Positions 32,083-41,026 of a DNA stretch of 64,000 nt are shown one piece after another; positions within the stretch are counted from its first letter, which is position 1; each line of letters begins with the position of its first letter. The DNA lies in assembly GCA_040905265.1 (NCBI GenBank), contig JBBDRW010000147.1, positions 27,269-91,268 on the forward strand, read 5' to 3'. Made by a program: the position numbers and the translations under genes. The notes beneath the pieces are model-generated. The model made no database searches. It had not been told where the DNA came from and worked only from the letters and a program-made list of their open reading frames with translations. Source of the DNA: JBBDRW01 sp040905265 (GTDB taxonomy: Bacteria; Bacteroidota; Rhodothermia; Balneolales; Balneolaceae).

Positions 32083-32517
32083 AACAGTTTGATGTTGGAG
32101 AGCCTGGTGCAGTATAGTTAGTTTGTGTAACCAGATCATAGTGCTCAAAGAGTAAGAAATCTGCCTCTGTTTCGATTCAGTATAAACCCCCCGGGATTAT
32201 CCGGGGTTCCTATGATACAATTGTTGGAAACTTTTCCCTATTTTTTTACCGGGATTAGCTTGAATTTACTATAAAGCCTCCTGCACTGGTATTATATCAA
32301 CCAAACACTCAGGGGCCATGTCTCTTTTTTTGCCGTCTGTCTTTTTTAAAATCAGGTGCTTATAAATGGCTATAAGTAGCATTTTGCATTGTCAAAGGGC
32401 AAACTCTCTATTTCCGTACAAGAACCTGCCCCGGAACTGTCGGATAAGAGAAATGATTGATGGATATGTGGCTGCCAGCCAAACGTATGGAATATTTTCT
32501 TAATTGTTAAAAATCGA
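32083..32517. other. Divergent spacer between the M1 peptidase and phosphohexomutase genes
   Basis: 435 bp with no convincing gene. It contains a GC-rich imperfect hairpin at about 32184-32208 (AACCCC...GGGGTT with a CCGG inner pair), which may act as a terminator or a control site for the two divergent genes. I see no operator shared with the sugar loci. Confidence 0.5.
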
Positions 32518-34260
32518 ATGGATATGGATGGAGTAGATAGCAAGACAGAAGCACGTATAGAGAAATGGTTGAAGGGGAATTATGATGGAGAGACAAAATC
32601 TGCCATTCAGGCCATGATCGATGAGGAGAGGTTCGAAGAGCTGACGGATGCTTTCTATCGGGACCTTGAGTTTGGAACGGGTGGACTCAGAGGCATCATG
32701 GGTGTGGGAACGAACCGGATGAACCGGTATACACTTGGAGCCGCTACACAGGGTTTGAGCAATTATTTGAAGAGTGTGTACCCGAATGAAAAGATCCGTG
32801 TAGTTATCGCTCATGACAACCGGAACCGTGCGGAAGAGTTTGCCCGGATTACGGCCGAGGTGTTCTCTGCAAATGACATATACGTTTTTCTGTTTGATGC
32901 TCTCCGGCCTACGCCGGAGCTCTCCTTTGCTATTCGTGAGCTCGGCTGCCACAGTGGCGTGATGCTTACCGCTTCCCACAATCCTAAAGAGTACAATGGA
33001 TATAAGGCGTACTGGAGAGATGGAGGGCAGGTTATCCCCCCCCATGACAAGCAAATTATTGAGGAAGTTACCAAGATAGATGGAGTGGATCAGATTCGGT
33101 TTGACCCGATTGAAGAGAATATTGAAACTGTCGGGAGTGATATCGACCGTGCCTTTGTCGATGCTGTCAAATCCGTTTCGATCTATCCGAAAGTGATCAG
33201 GCAGGAGAAGAATCTTTCCATCGTATTTTCTCCCATTCATGGAACAGCCGTAAAGCTTGTCCCACAGGTACTGCGTGAAGCAGGGTTTGAAAATATCCAC
33301 CTCGTTGAAGAGCAGTGTACGATCGACGGTAATTTTTCGACAGTCATCTACCCCAACCCGGAAGAGAAAGAGGCGCTCACGATGTCTCTCGAGAAGGCGG
33401 TTGCTCTCGATGCGGATCTTGTAATGGCGACCGATCCGGATGGGGACCGGGTTGGAATTGCAGTGAAAAATGAGAAGGGTGAATTTGAACTGCTCAACGG
33501 GAATCAGACAGGGACTTTACTGTTCTACTATCTGCTGAATGCATGGAGAGAGAAGGGGAAGCTGAGCGGCAATCAATATATCGTCAAGACCATCGTAACA
33601 ACCTACCTGATCGACCGGATGGCGGAGGAGGCCGGGGTTGAATGTTTCAATGTCCTTACCGGGTTCAAATATATCGGGGAAACTATGACAGCTCTTGAGG
33701 AGAAGAAAGAGTTTATTGCCGGGGCTGAAGAGAGTTATGGATATCTGATCGGAGACCATGTTCGTGATAAGGATGCAGTTGTCGCATGTTTGATGATTGC
33801 CGAGATGGCGGCCTTTTATAAAGCCGGGGGGAGGTCTCTCTATGAGGTATTGATTGAAATCTATGAGACATACGGTTTTTTCAAGGAGGGGTTGATTTCC
33901 ATCAAGAAAGAGGGGAAGAAAGGAGCTGAAGAGATTCGTGAAATACTCAACCGGTTGCGATCTGAAAGCCCGAAGAGCCTCGGAGGCGATGAGGTGGTGA
34001 TCGTACGAGATTTTCAATCCGGTATTGAAAAGGATCTCCGGAATGGGAGTGAACGCCCGACCGGGCTTCCCTCATCCAATGTACTGCAATTTGAAACTGC
34101 CGGGAACTACATGATCTCTGTACGCCCGTCGGGCACAGAGCCGAAGATCAAATTCTATATCAGCGTGAACGGGGAGCTGGAAAATCGTGAAAACTATCGG
34201 AAACGTGAAAGAGAACTGGATCAGTTGATTCAGGCGATTGCATCAGATCTTGAGTCGTGA
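32518..34260 (+). CDS. Phosphoglucomutase/phosphomannomutase family protein
   Basis: A 580-residue alpha-D-phosphohexomutase that moves a phosphate between C1 and C6 (or C5) of a hexose or pentose phosphate in the cytoplasm. Seen: GGLRGIMGVGTNRMN near residue 50, the phosphoserine loop TASHNPKEYNGYK with Ser153, the Mg site DPDGDRVG beginning at Asp306, the sugar-selecting loop around GAEESYGYLIG, and the phosphate-binding RPSGTEPKIKFY near residue 545. The length matches bacterial phospho-sugar mutases of the PgcA/ManB type. It is a lone gene, convergent with the SorC-family regulator after 103 bp. Glucose versus mannose specificity is undecided. Confidence 0.93.
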   Translation: MDMDGVDSKTEARIEKWLKGNYDGETKSAIQAMIDEERFEELTDAFYRDLEFGTGGLRGIMGVGTNRMNRYTLGAATQGLSNYLKSVYPNEKIRVVIAHDNRNRAEEFARITAEVFSANDIYVFLFDALRPTPELSFAIRELGCHSGVMLTASHNPKEYNGYKAYWRDGGQVIPPHDKQIIEEVTKIDGVDQIRFDPIEENIETVGSDIDRAFVDAVKSVSIYPKVIRQEKNLSIVFSPIHGTAVKLVPQVLREAGFENIHLVEEQCTIDGNFSTVIYPNPEEKEALTMSLEKAVALDADLVMATDPDGDRVGIAVKNEKGEFELLNGNQTGTLLFYYLLNAWREKGKLSGNQYIVKTIVTTYLIDRMAEEAGVECFNVLTGFKYIGETMTALEEKKEFIAGAEESYGYLIGDHVRDKDAVVACLMIAEMAAFYKAGGRSLYEVLIEIYETYGFFKEGLISIKKEGKKGAEEIREILNRLRSESPKSLGGDEVVIVRDFQSGIEKDLRNGSERPTGLPSSNVLQFETAGNYMISVRPSGTEPKIKFYISVNGELENRENYRKRERELDQLIQAIASDLES

Positions 34261-34363
34261 ACTCTTTCCTTCTCGCCTGGACCGGCATGCCACAAGGCTG
34301 GCCCGGGAGTCCGACAGACCCTTTATCATGGCTGACAGAATTGGGAACGGTTACGAAGGTGGG

Positions 34364-35335
34364 TTACGGTTCTTCAATCAGTTTGTCAGCAGTGTGGTGA
34401 TCGGTAATCAGGACATCGATATGCCCCCCATTCAGAGCTCCGAGAATGGCTCGATACTTTTCGCGACCTCCGGCTACTCCAACGACTGTCTCCGTTAGTT
34501 TCAGCTCCTTGAGAGTGATTCCGATCATCTGTTCACGGAATCGAGTCGGAATCTCCTGTCCGTCCGGGCCGAAGAAATTTAATCCAATATCCCCGACAGC
34601 ACCTGAGTTCAGAATATCCTGAATCAGCTCCCCTGAAATTTCATGACTCCCCTTGGCAAGGACCGGGTTGGTCTCCAGCGCTCCGATTCCGACAAATGCA
34701 GTTGTCAGATTTTGGAAAAGGCCAAGTGTGTGTTTTACCCTGCGGTCAGCCAGAAGGATATCCCTTGCTTCTTTGCTGTCTACGATTCCGGGTGCTGGCA
34801 GAAGAGTGAGCTGGCAGTTGAACAAACCTGACAGTCTGCGTGAAATATCTGTGGCGTGGGCTTTTGCTTCCGGCGGCCCGACACCTCCGAGAGTCTGAAC
34901 AATATGCACATCTTCAGCAGGAGTCGGGTTAAGTGATTCAACCATCGATTGGAGGGTCGTACCCCAGGTGACACCGATCGTCTCGTCTCCGGTTAACGTC
35001 CGTTGCAAATAGGTGGCGGAGGCAACCCCGAGCTGTCGCTTCAGGGCCTGTACAGAGTGTTCATCTTCTGCCGCCTCTCCTTCGACGATAACGACCTCTT
35101 TTAGCCGGAATTTCTTTTCAATCCGGATCTCCTTGTCAATAAAGTGGTTTTCAGGGAGCGTGACAGAGATTTGGACAATGCCGAGCTCTCTTGCCCTTTT
35201 GAGTAACCTGGATACTTTCGGCCTTGACAGCTGTAGCCGGCTTGCGATCTCTTGCTGATTCAGGTCGCGGTGATAATAGAGTGAGCTCACTTTGCTGATG
35301 AGCCGGAGATCTAACGGGTCAACAGGTCTTGACAT
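34364..35335 (-). CDS. SorC/DeoR-type sugar-binding transcriptional regulator
   Basis: A 323-residue regulator. Seen: N-terminal helix-turn-helix LYYHRDLNQQEIASRLQLSRPKVSRLLKRARELGIVQI (residues ~17-55), then a SorC-type sugar-phosphate-binding domain with QTLGGVGPPEAKAHATDISRRLSG, TAFVGIGALETNP, GAVGDIGLNFFGPDGQEI and VVGVAGGREKYRAILGALNGGHIDVLITDHHTA. The family is controlled by phosphorylated sugars. It is divergent from the ECF sigma gene across 125 bp that hold a long palindrome (35367-35388), its probable binding site. The rhamnose mutarotase and pectin-related genes next to it suggest that it senses a rhamnose or uronate breakdown product. Confidence 0.92.
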   Translation of the reverse strand: MSRPVDPLDLRLISKVSSLYYHRDLNQQEIASRLQLSRPKVSRLLKRARELGIVQISVTLPENHFIDKEIRIEKKFRLKEVVIVEGEAAEDEHSVQALKRQLGVASATYLQRTLTGDETIGVTWGTTLQSMVESLNPTPAEDVHIVQTLGGVGPPEAKAHATDISRRLSGLFNCQLTLLPAPGIVDSKEARDILLADRRVKHTLGLFQNLTTAFVGIGALETNPVLAKGSHEISGELIQDILNSGAVGDIGLNFFGPDGQEIPTRFREQMIGITLKELKLTETVVGVAGGREKYRAILGALNGGHIDVLITDHHTADKLIEEP

Positions 35336-35366
35336 TAGCGTTCAGTTTCTTAAATTCCACAGGACA

Positions 35367-35393
35367 ATATGTTCATTAATGAACATATGTTCA
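35367..35393 (+). promoter_or_regulatory. Palindromic operator between the SorC and ECF sigma genes
   Basis: 35367-35388 is a perfect 22-base palindrome built on TGTTCAT and ATGAACA, centred at 35377/35378. The adjoining 35380-35393 (TGAACATATGTTCA) is a second palindrome that shares its right half. Thus three TGTTCA half-sites stand in a row in the divergent spacer, suited to a tetrameric SorC-type regulator controlling itself and the sigma/rhaM unit. Confidence 0.8.
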
Positions 35394-35460
35394 AGTAGTA
35401 AATAGTAATACCTGCCGAGATCAGGGATGAAACCATTCTTACGTATCAGACTGACCCTAT

Positions 35461-36063
35461 ATGTTGACTGAAACAGAACCAAACAGAAGTAATTCTCAAA
35501 CCGATAGCTCGGATTCCGGTCGGCTCTGGAACGAGATTCGTGATGGTGAGAGAAGTGCACTCTCCGAACTTTTTTGTTTATACTACCGCCCCCTTTATCT
35601 ATACGGCTGTACGATCGTTCGGTGTGAAGAGTTGATTAAAGATTCAATCCAGGATCTGTTTCTGACTCTCTGGAAGAACAGGACTACGATAAACGATGCC
35701 AGATCTGTCTCTTCCTATCTGATGAGCTCTCTTCGGCGGATGCTCCTTAGAAAAATCAGGAAGCAGAGATCCATCTGTGAACGAAACAAGTCCTGGTGTG
35801 ACCAGGTGGCCGGATATGAGCCTACAATTGAGGAGCTGTGGGCGCGTGCGGAGACGGATGCAGAGCACTGTCGGCTCCTGGCCGGCGCGATGGAGTGCCT
35901 GAGCGGACGGCAAAAAGAGGCGATCTATTTGAAGTACTATGGTGGGATGAGTAACAGTGAAATATCAACGGTGATGGAGATTAATCGCCAGAGTGTCTAT
36001 AACCATGTGTCGGAAGCGATCCGTCAAATGCAGGGATATATCCGGCAGGTGAAGGCAGCCTGA
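35461..36063 (+). CDS. ECF-type RNA polymerase sigma-70 factor
   Basis: A 200-residue alternative sigma factor. Seen: region 2 with ALSELFCLYYRPLYLYGCTIV and DSIQDLFLTLWKNRTTI (residues ~35-80, promoter -10 recognition), a linker, and region 4 with LSGRQKEAIYLKYYGGMSNSEISTVMEINRQSVYNHVSEAIRQM (residues ~146-190, -35 recognition). No sigma region 3 is present, as in ECF factors. In Bacteroidota such factors usually stand next to a FecR-type anti-sigma gene and SusCD; here neither follows, and the next gene after 17 bases is L-rhamnose mutarotase. Transcription control could therefore rest on the SorC palindrome upstream. The starting ATG at 35461 is the only convenient one. Confidence 0.9.
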   Translation: MLTETEPNRSNSQTDSSDSGRLWNEIRDGERSALSELFCLYYRPLYLYGCTIVRCEELIKDSIQDLFLTLWKNRTTINDARSVSSYLMSSLRRMLLRKIRKQRSICERNKSWCDQVAGYEPTIEELWARAETDAEHCRLLAGAMECLSGRQKEAIYLKYYGGMSNSEISTVMEINRQSVYNHVSEAIRQMQGYIRQVKAA

Positions 36064-36080
36064 GCAGAAATAGATGAATT

Positions 36081-36395
36081 ATGGAAAAAGTAGCATGTAA
36101 GATGCAGTTGAAACCGGGGTATGAAGAGGAATATAAACGCAGACACGATGAGATCTGGCCGGAACTTCAGAAAGCATTGAAGGATGCCGGAATTCATGAT
36201 TACACGATCTGGCTGGAGCGTGAGACCGGCAGCCTGTTCGCCGTACAGAAACTTGAAGAGGGGCACAAGGCCGGGGCCTTGCCGGATCTTCCCGTAATGA
36301 AGCGGTGGTGGGAGTATATGAAAGACATCATGGAAGTGAATCCGGATAACTCGCCGGTCACAACCTCATTGACGAAAGTGTTCCATATGGAGTAA
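36081..36395 (+). CDS. rhaM: L-rhamnose mutarotase
   Basis: A 104-residue enzyme that interconverts the alpha and beta anomers of L-rhamnose. Seen: KMQLKPGYEEEYKRRHDEIWPELQKALKDAG, with the catalytic-region His in RRHDEIWPEL near residue 22, HDYTIWLERETGSLFAV, and the C-terminal Trp pair in MKRWWEYMKDIM. Length and motifs match the RhaM/YiiL family closely. It follows the ECF sigma gene by 17 bases and precedes the rhamnogalacturonan gene by 118. No rhaA, rhaB or rhaD is present here. Confidence 0.94.
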   Translation: MEKVACKMQLKPGYEEEYKRRHDEIWPELQKALKDAGIHDYTIWLERETGSLFAVQKLEEGHKAGALPDLPVMKRWWEYMKDIMEVNPDNSPVTTSLTKVFHME

Positions 36396-36513
36396 CGGCA
36401 AAAGATTCTGCCGCCGGCCTCTTATGGAATCGGGGTTGATCGGCCCGGTTACCATGACGCCGATGAACGTATCGGAAAACCTGTAATCCTAACCTTTATA
36501 TAGAAACGGCCAG

Positions 36514-39204
36514 ATGAATCGAAACATACGAATACTCAATACCTTGTTGTTCACACTGCTGCTAACAGCTCCTGGTGTGTCAGAAGCTCAGAATCGTTCC
36601 GTTCCGCTGCAATGGCTCGGAGGGGATGCACCAGCAGTAGAATCCGGGATCAGCTGGGGAGTGCCCTGGCCGAGAGGCGAAGTTGCAGCCGGCGAATCAT
36701 TTACACTGCAAACCACGAGTGCAGTCCGGCTGCCGTTACAAAACTGGACAATGGCGTACTGGCCGGACGGATCTGTCAAGTGGACCGGATTTGCGACTGT
36801 TGCAGGCCCCGGGGTCTCCGGAGATCTTCAACTGGAACGAGGGGAATCTGCTGCTCCGGACGAGGCTCTCCAGGTTCGTGAAAGTGAGACGATCTATGAG
36901 ATTGATACAGGCCCAATTCAGTTTCAGATTGTGAAATGGGGAGGGGATCTGTTCCGTTCGATTCGTCGTGGTGGCCGGGAGGTAGCACGTGCGGGCCAGC
37001 TGGTCGGAGTACTGCAGCAGGGGGTGGCAGAGAGCCCTGCCGACTCGCCAGACCGTGAGGAGTATCGTAGCAAGGTGGAATCTGTAACCCTGGAGTCATC
37101 CGGGCCGGTTCGGGCAGTATTGAAAGTGGAGGGTGTACACAAAGGGGTTCGAAGTGCTCGTGAATGGCTGCCGTTTGTCGTACGGTTCTATTTTTATGCC
37201 GGAAGTGAATCTGTTCGAATGGTACACTCAGTAGTTTATGACGGTGATGCAGAGCAGGATATGATCAACGGTCTTGGCCTGAAGGTTAAAGTCCCCATGC
37301 AGGAGCAGGTTCATAACCGGCATATCCGGTTTTCAGGGCCTGAACAGGGCCTTTGGGCGGAACCGATTCAGCCGATGGTAGGCCGGGGCGGGCGGTTTGC
37401 GGCTGACCCGGCCACTGGTGATGATCTCTATCCGGAGCAACTTGAGGGAAGGCCAATCCCGGAGATGCATGAACTGGATGAGAGGAGTCAAAACTTTCTG
37501 TCAGATTGGGCGATCTGGAATGATTTTCGGTTAACACAGCCGAATGCGGACGGTTTTACTATAGAGAAGCGTACGAATCCGAGAAGTGCGTGGATACCGG
37601 CCGGTGCGGGAACACGCGCATCGGGGCTTGTCTTTGCAGGGGATACGGGAGGCGGGCTGGCTGTCAGCCTGAAGGATTTTTGGCAATCCTATCCCTCGGG
37701 ACTGGAGGTCCGTAATGCAGCCAGCGGCGAGGCAGACCTCTTTGTCTGGCTCTGGGCACCAGATTCACACGAGATGGATATGAGGCATTACGATACTCAG
37801 CCACATGGATTGCAGGCTGCGTATGAAGATGTTCAGCAAGGTTTTAGCGATGCCTATGGAGTTGCTCGTACCAGTGAGATGACGCTTTTTGCAACAGGAA
37901 GCGTACCCGAAAGAGAGGATTTGGCAGACATGGCAGCAATGGGTAGTACTCCGCCGCTGATCACTGCTACCCCGGAGTACCTGCACTCTGCAGGGGTATT
38001 CGGCTACTGGAGCCTGCCGGACAGGTCGACGCCGTTTAAAGCGGCAGTGGAGGAGCGGCTTGACTCCTATATTGATTTTTACAAGAATGCTGTCGAACAG
38101 CACCGCTGGTATGGGTTCTGGGATTTTGGAGATTTCATGCATTCCTATGATTTCAATAGGAATGTATGGAGATATGATCTCGGAGGGATGGCATGGGCCA
38201 ACACGGAACTCATGCCGGATATGTGGCTCTGGTACAGCTTTATGAGAACCGGCCGGGAGGATATCTTCCGGATGGCGGAGGCGATGACCCGACATACACA
38301 AGAGGTGGATGTCCATCACCTGGGCCGGTTTGCAGGGCTTGGGAGCCGCCACAATGTGCGCCACTGGGGTGACGGAGCAAAAGAGGTCCGGATCAGCCAG
38401 TCTGCGTTGAAACGCTACTATTACTACTTGACGACTGATGAACGGACCGGGGACCTGATGCGTGAAATGACCCGGAAGGGAGTTGAGGCCATTGTTCGGC
38501 TCGATCCTATGAGGATTGCACAGCCACCGACGGAAGAGGAACAAGAGCTTCCGGCCCGGCTCCGGATTGGTCCGGACTGGTTTGCCCTGGTCGGCAACTG
38601 GATGACCGAGTGGGAACGTACGGGAGACGATATCTGGAAGGAAAAAATATTTAACGGCGTGGAGTCACTTTCCGGCTTCTCTTATGGTTTGAGAACAGGC
38701 AGAAACCTGGTGGTTGGCCTGGACCCGGAGTCCGGTGAACTGTTTGAAATTGAAGAGAGTGCAGGTGAGTATAACCTGGCTACGATTATGGGTGGCGGAC
38801 AGATAGGCATCGAGTTGAGTCAGATCAGTCAGGATGAAACCTGGGATGAACTTTGGCTGGAGTACACGAAACTCTACTATGCTCCGGAAGAGGTCTTTCT
38901 CCAAAACCGGGAGACCGGAAGTGAGGGTGAAGATGCCTCCTATACCCGTCCTGATCGTCTGGCTGCATGGGTATATATGAAAACCGGAAATGAGGCGTTT
39001 GCCGGGGAAGCGCTGCGCAGAATCACGGGCGGTCCCTTTTCACTTGGGCCGTTACAGATTGAGCAGGTAACCGGCCCGCAGGTTCTCAATCCGGTAGATG
39101 TAGCGCGAGTCAACACCAATAATGCAGCTCAATGGTCTCTGAGCGCCATTGAAATACTCGAAATGATTTCTGATGAACTTCCGAATGAGGTACCGGAGGA
39201 TTAA
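36514..39204 (+). CDS. PcRGLX/YetA-like exo-rhamnogalacturonan lyase-family protein
   Basis: An 896-residue exported enzyme candidate for pectin backbone (rhamnogalacturonan I). Seen: signal peptide LLFTLLLTAPGVSEAQ, an N-terminal RIFT-like region with VPLQWLGGDAPAVESGISWGVPWPRGEV, then REVARAGQLVGVL, and a central (alpha/alpha) region with WYGFWDFGDFMHSYDFNRNVWRYDLGGMAWANTELMPDMWLWYSFMRTGRED and DVHHLGRFAGLGSRHNVRHWGDGAKEVRISQ, typical of the PcRGLX/YetA family (fungal exo-RG lyase and bacterial YetA). The adjacent L-rhamnose mutarotase supports a rhamnose-containing substrate. The cleavage mode is inferred from the family, which includes both characterised lyases and uncharacterised relatives. 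Confidence 0.85.
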   Translation: MNRNIRILNTLLFTLLLTAPGVSEAQNRSVPLQWLGGDAPAVESGISWGVPWPRGEVAAGESFTLQTTSAVRLPLQNWTMAYWPDGSVKWTGFATVAGPGVSGDLQLERGESAAPDEALQVRESETIYEIDTGPIQFQIVKWGGDLFRSIRRGGREVARAGQLVGVLQQGVAESPADSPDREEYRSKVESVTLESSGPVRAVLKVEGVHKGVRSAREWLPFVVRFYFYAGSESVRMVHSVVYDGDAEQDMINGLGLKVKVPMQEQVHNRHIRFSGPEQGLWAEPIQPMVGRGGRFAADPATGDDLYPEQLEGRPIPEMHELDERSQNFLSDWAIWNDFRLTQPNADGFTIEKRTNPRSAWIPAGAGTRASGLVFAGDTGGGLAVSLKDFWQSYPSGLEVRNAASGEADLFVWLWAPDSHEMDMRHYDTQPHGLQAAYEDVQQGFSDAYGVARTSEMTLFATGSVPEREDLADMAAMGSTPPLITATPEYLHSAGVFGYWSLPDRSTPFKAAVEERLDSYIDFYKNAVEQHRWYGFWDFGDFMHSYDFNRNVWRYDLGGMAWANTELMPDMWLWYSFMRTGREDIFRMAEAMTRHTQEVDVHHLGRFAGLGSRHNVRHWGDGAKEVRISQSALKRYYYYLTTDERTGDLMREMTRKGVEAIVRLDPMRIAQPPTEEEQELPARLRIGPDWFALVGNWMTEWERTGDDIWKEKIFNGVESLSGFSYGLRTGRNLVVGLDPESGELFEIEESAGEYNLATIMGGGQIGIELSQISQDETWDELWLEYTKLYYAPEEVFLQNRETGSEGEDASYTRPDRLAAWVYMKTGNEAFAGEALRRITGGPFSLGPLQIEQVTGPQVLNPVDVARVNTNNAAQWSLSAIEILEMISDELPNEVPED

Positions 39205-39245
39205 ATTGTGCCTCTAAGAAAACCTGTAATGCAAAACAAACTCCT

Positions 39246-41009
39246 GTGAATATGCTAAAAACGATCTCCGGCTTTTCTCTGATTCTGCTGCTTGTTGCGG
39301 CAAACTGTTCTCCCGATACTGGAAACATGGAAGGCCAGGAAGCGGACATTTCCGGGGTATCCGGAACCGTTATTCTGGACGCCTCCGATTTTCTTGACCG
39401 GTTGCAGCGTGACCATTATATCGTGGATGGCGGGACGTCGGAACTGCCCTGGCTGTTCAACAATACAGGCCTCTATCTCGGGTCTCGATCTCAGTATGTG
39501 GTTGAAGCGGAGATACCGGAAGCGGGTACGTGGCATCTTTTTGCTCGGACGCAGGGTAGTGAGAACAGCTATATGAGAATTGCGGTGAACGATCAGCTCA
39601 GTGATGGCCACTCCGGAAACGGGCCTCTGAACTTCACCCATAACGGAACATTTGAGCTAGAAGCAGGACCCGTTCCGGTGCGCCTGATGCAGATATCGGG
39701 TGGCCCGGTATTCGATGCTCTGGTTCTGACAAGGGAGGAAGATTTTACGGAAGAGGATCTGAGAGAGTATGAACTTCATCCTGATGTTGAGCTGCTCCGT
39801 TCATATGAGATTCCCAATGCCGGTGTCGTAAAGTTCGGTGACCTGACAGGAGACGGGAGAACCGATTTTCTGGTACTGACCCGGGATTACTCTGCATATG
39901 CATTCAATCATGACGGAGATGAGCTCTGGTCCTGGGAGTCACCGGAGGAGAATCGCCGGTTCCGGTCCGAATTTGAAGCCCCCGGGCTGGTATGGGATCT
40001 TGACCAGGATGGTTCGGCTGAAGCGCTCTATTGGCGGTATGATGAAGGGACGGAATGGCTGGTGGCGGCGGACGGTGAAACCGGAGAGGTCAGGTACCGA
40101 ACGGAATGGCCGACCGGTGAATTGCCGCATGTTTACAATAATTTCCGGCTGGCGGTCGGGAATCTGGATGGGGGCTACCCGGACAATGTAGTCGTGTTTA
40201 CCGATTTTGGGGGACAGATAAATATAACCGCTTTTACGAATGAACTTGAGCAAATATGGCAGCATGAGGAGGTCAAAAGCAAGGATCATCTGGGCCATTA
40301 TGTATATCCGATTGATCTGACTGGTGATGGCCGTGATGAAGTGGCTGCAGGAGCAATGTTGTTGAGCCCTGAGGGCGAGGAGATCTGGAACAGGTTCGAT
40401 CTCTTCTACAATAACCGGGATCACGTCGACAGTTATACATTTGCCGATCTGAACGGAGATGGAAGAGAAGAGATGGTTGCAGCCCACAGCGAGGTGGGAG
40501 CACTGGTATACGACGCTTTGAATGGAGATATTCTCTGGCAGAACATTGCCGAGCATACCCAACAGGTGGAAACCGGCCACTTCCTGGCCGGAACAGACGG
40601 TCCCCAGGTAGCGATGGGGGCACGTACCTACGGCAATCGGCAGGCAGGAGAGCACTATCTCTGGGCACAGGTTCAGTGGTTTTCACCCGATGGAGATCTG
40701 CTCTCACTCTGGCCGGAGAAACCGATTAACGGCAATCCGGTATTTGTAAAGGGGGACTGGAGAGGTGACGGCAGCGAGGAGCTCTTCTGGTACAAGTTCC
40801 GAATGGGTGATGACGGGAAAGGGACTCTCTATTTCGGAGACCAGGTCTTCCACATGTTTGACTTTACGGGAACCGGTGCGGAAGAGGTGATTACTCTCTC
40901 CGGCGGACGGCTACAGGTCTTCGGTTACAGGAGTGCAGTTGAATCGGAAGACAAAAAACTCGACCCGCACTACCTGCAACACCATGTAGCGAATCATACA
41001 CATTATTAG
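39246..41009 (+). CDS. FG-GAP/propeller-type lipoprotein with N-terminal sugar-binding-like domain
   Basis: A 587-residue exported protein, possible lipobox LLLVAANCSPD with Cys near residue 22. Residues ~45-160 look like a beta-sandwich or carbohydrate-binding module (YIVDGGTSELPWLFNNTGLYLGSRSQYVVEAEIPEAGTWHLFART). The rest repeats VxxxDLxGDGxxE motifs such as KFGDLTGDGRTDFLVL, VWDLDQDGSAEALYW, PIDLTGDGRDEVAAGA and FADLNGDGREEMVAAH, each a Ca-binding-like loop of an FG-GAP/VCBS propeller, some resembling PL11 rhamnogalacturonan-lyase propellers. It ends HHVANHTHY. It follows the RG-lyase-like gene by 41 bases. A role in binding or cleaving the same glycan is inferred; I cannot name a catalytic residue. 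Confidence 0.7.
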   Translation: MNMLKTISGFSLILLLVAANCSPDTGNMEGQEADISGVSGTVILDASDFLDRLQRDHYIVDGGTSELPWLFNNTGLYLGSRSQYVVEAEIPEAGTWHLFARTQGSENSYMRIAVNDQLSDGHSGNGPLNFTHNGTFELEAGPVPVRLMQISGGPVFDALVLTREEDFTEEDLREYELHPDVELLRSYEIPNAGVVKFGDLTGDGRTDFLVLTRDYSAYAFNHDGDELWSWESPEENRRFRSEFEAPGLVWDLDQDGSAEALYWRYDEGTEWLVAADGETGEVRYRTEWPTGELPHVYNNFRLAVGNLDGGYPDNVVVFTDFGGQINITAFTNELEQIWQHEEVKSKDHLGHYVYPIDLTGDGRDEVAAGAMLLSPEGEEIWNRFDLFYNNRDHVDSYTFADLNGDGREEMVAAHSEVGALVYDALNGDILWQNIAEHTQQVETGHFLAGTDGPQVAMGARTYGNRQAGEHYLWAQVQWFSPDGDLLSLWPEKPINGNPVFVKGDWRGDGSEELFWYKFRMGDDGKGTLYFGDQVFHMFDFTGTGAEEVITLSGGRLQVFGYRSAVESEDKKLDPHYLQHHVANHTHY

Positions 41010-41026
41010 CATACAGAATACAGGAG

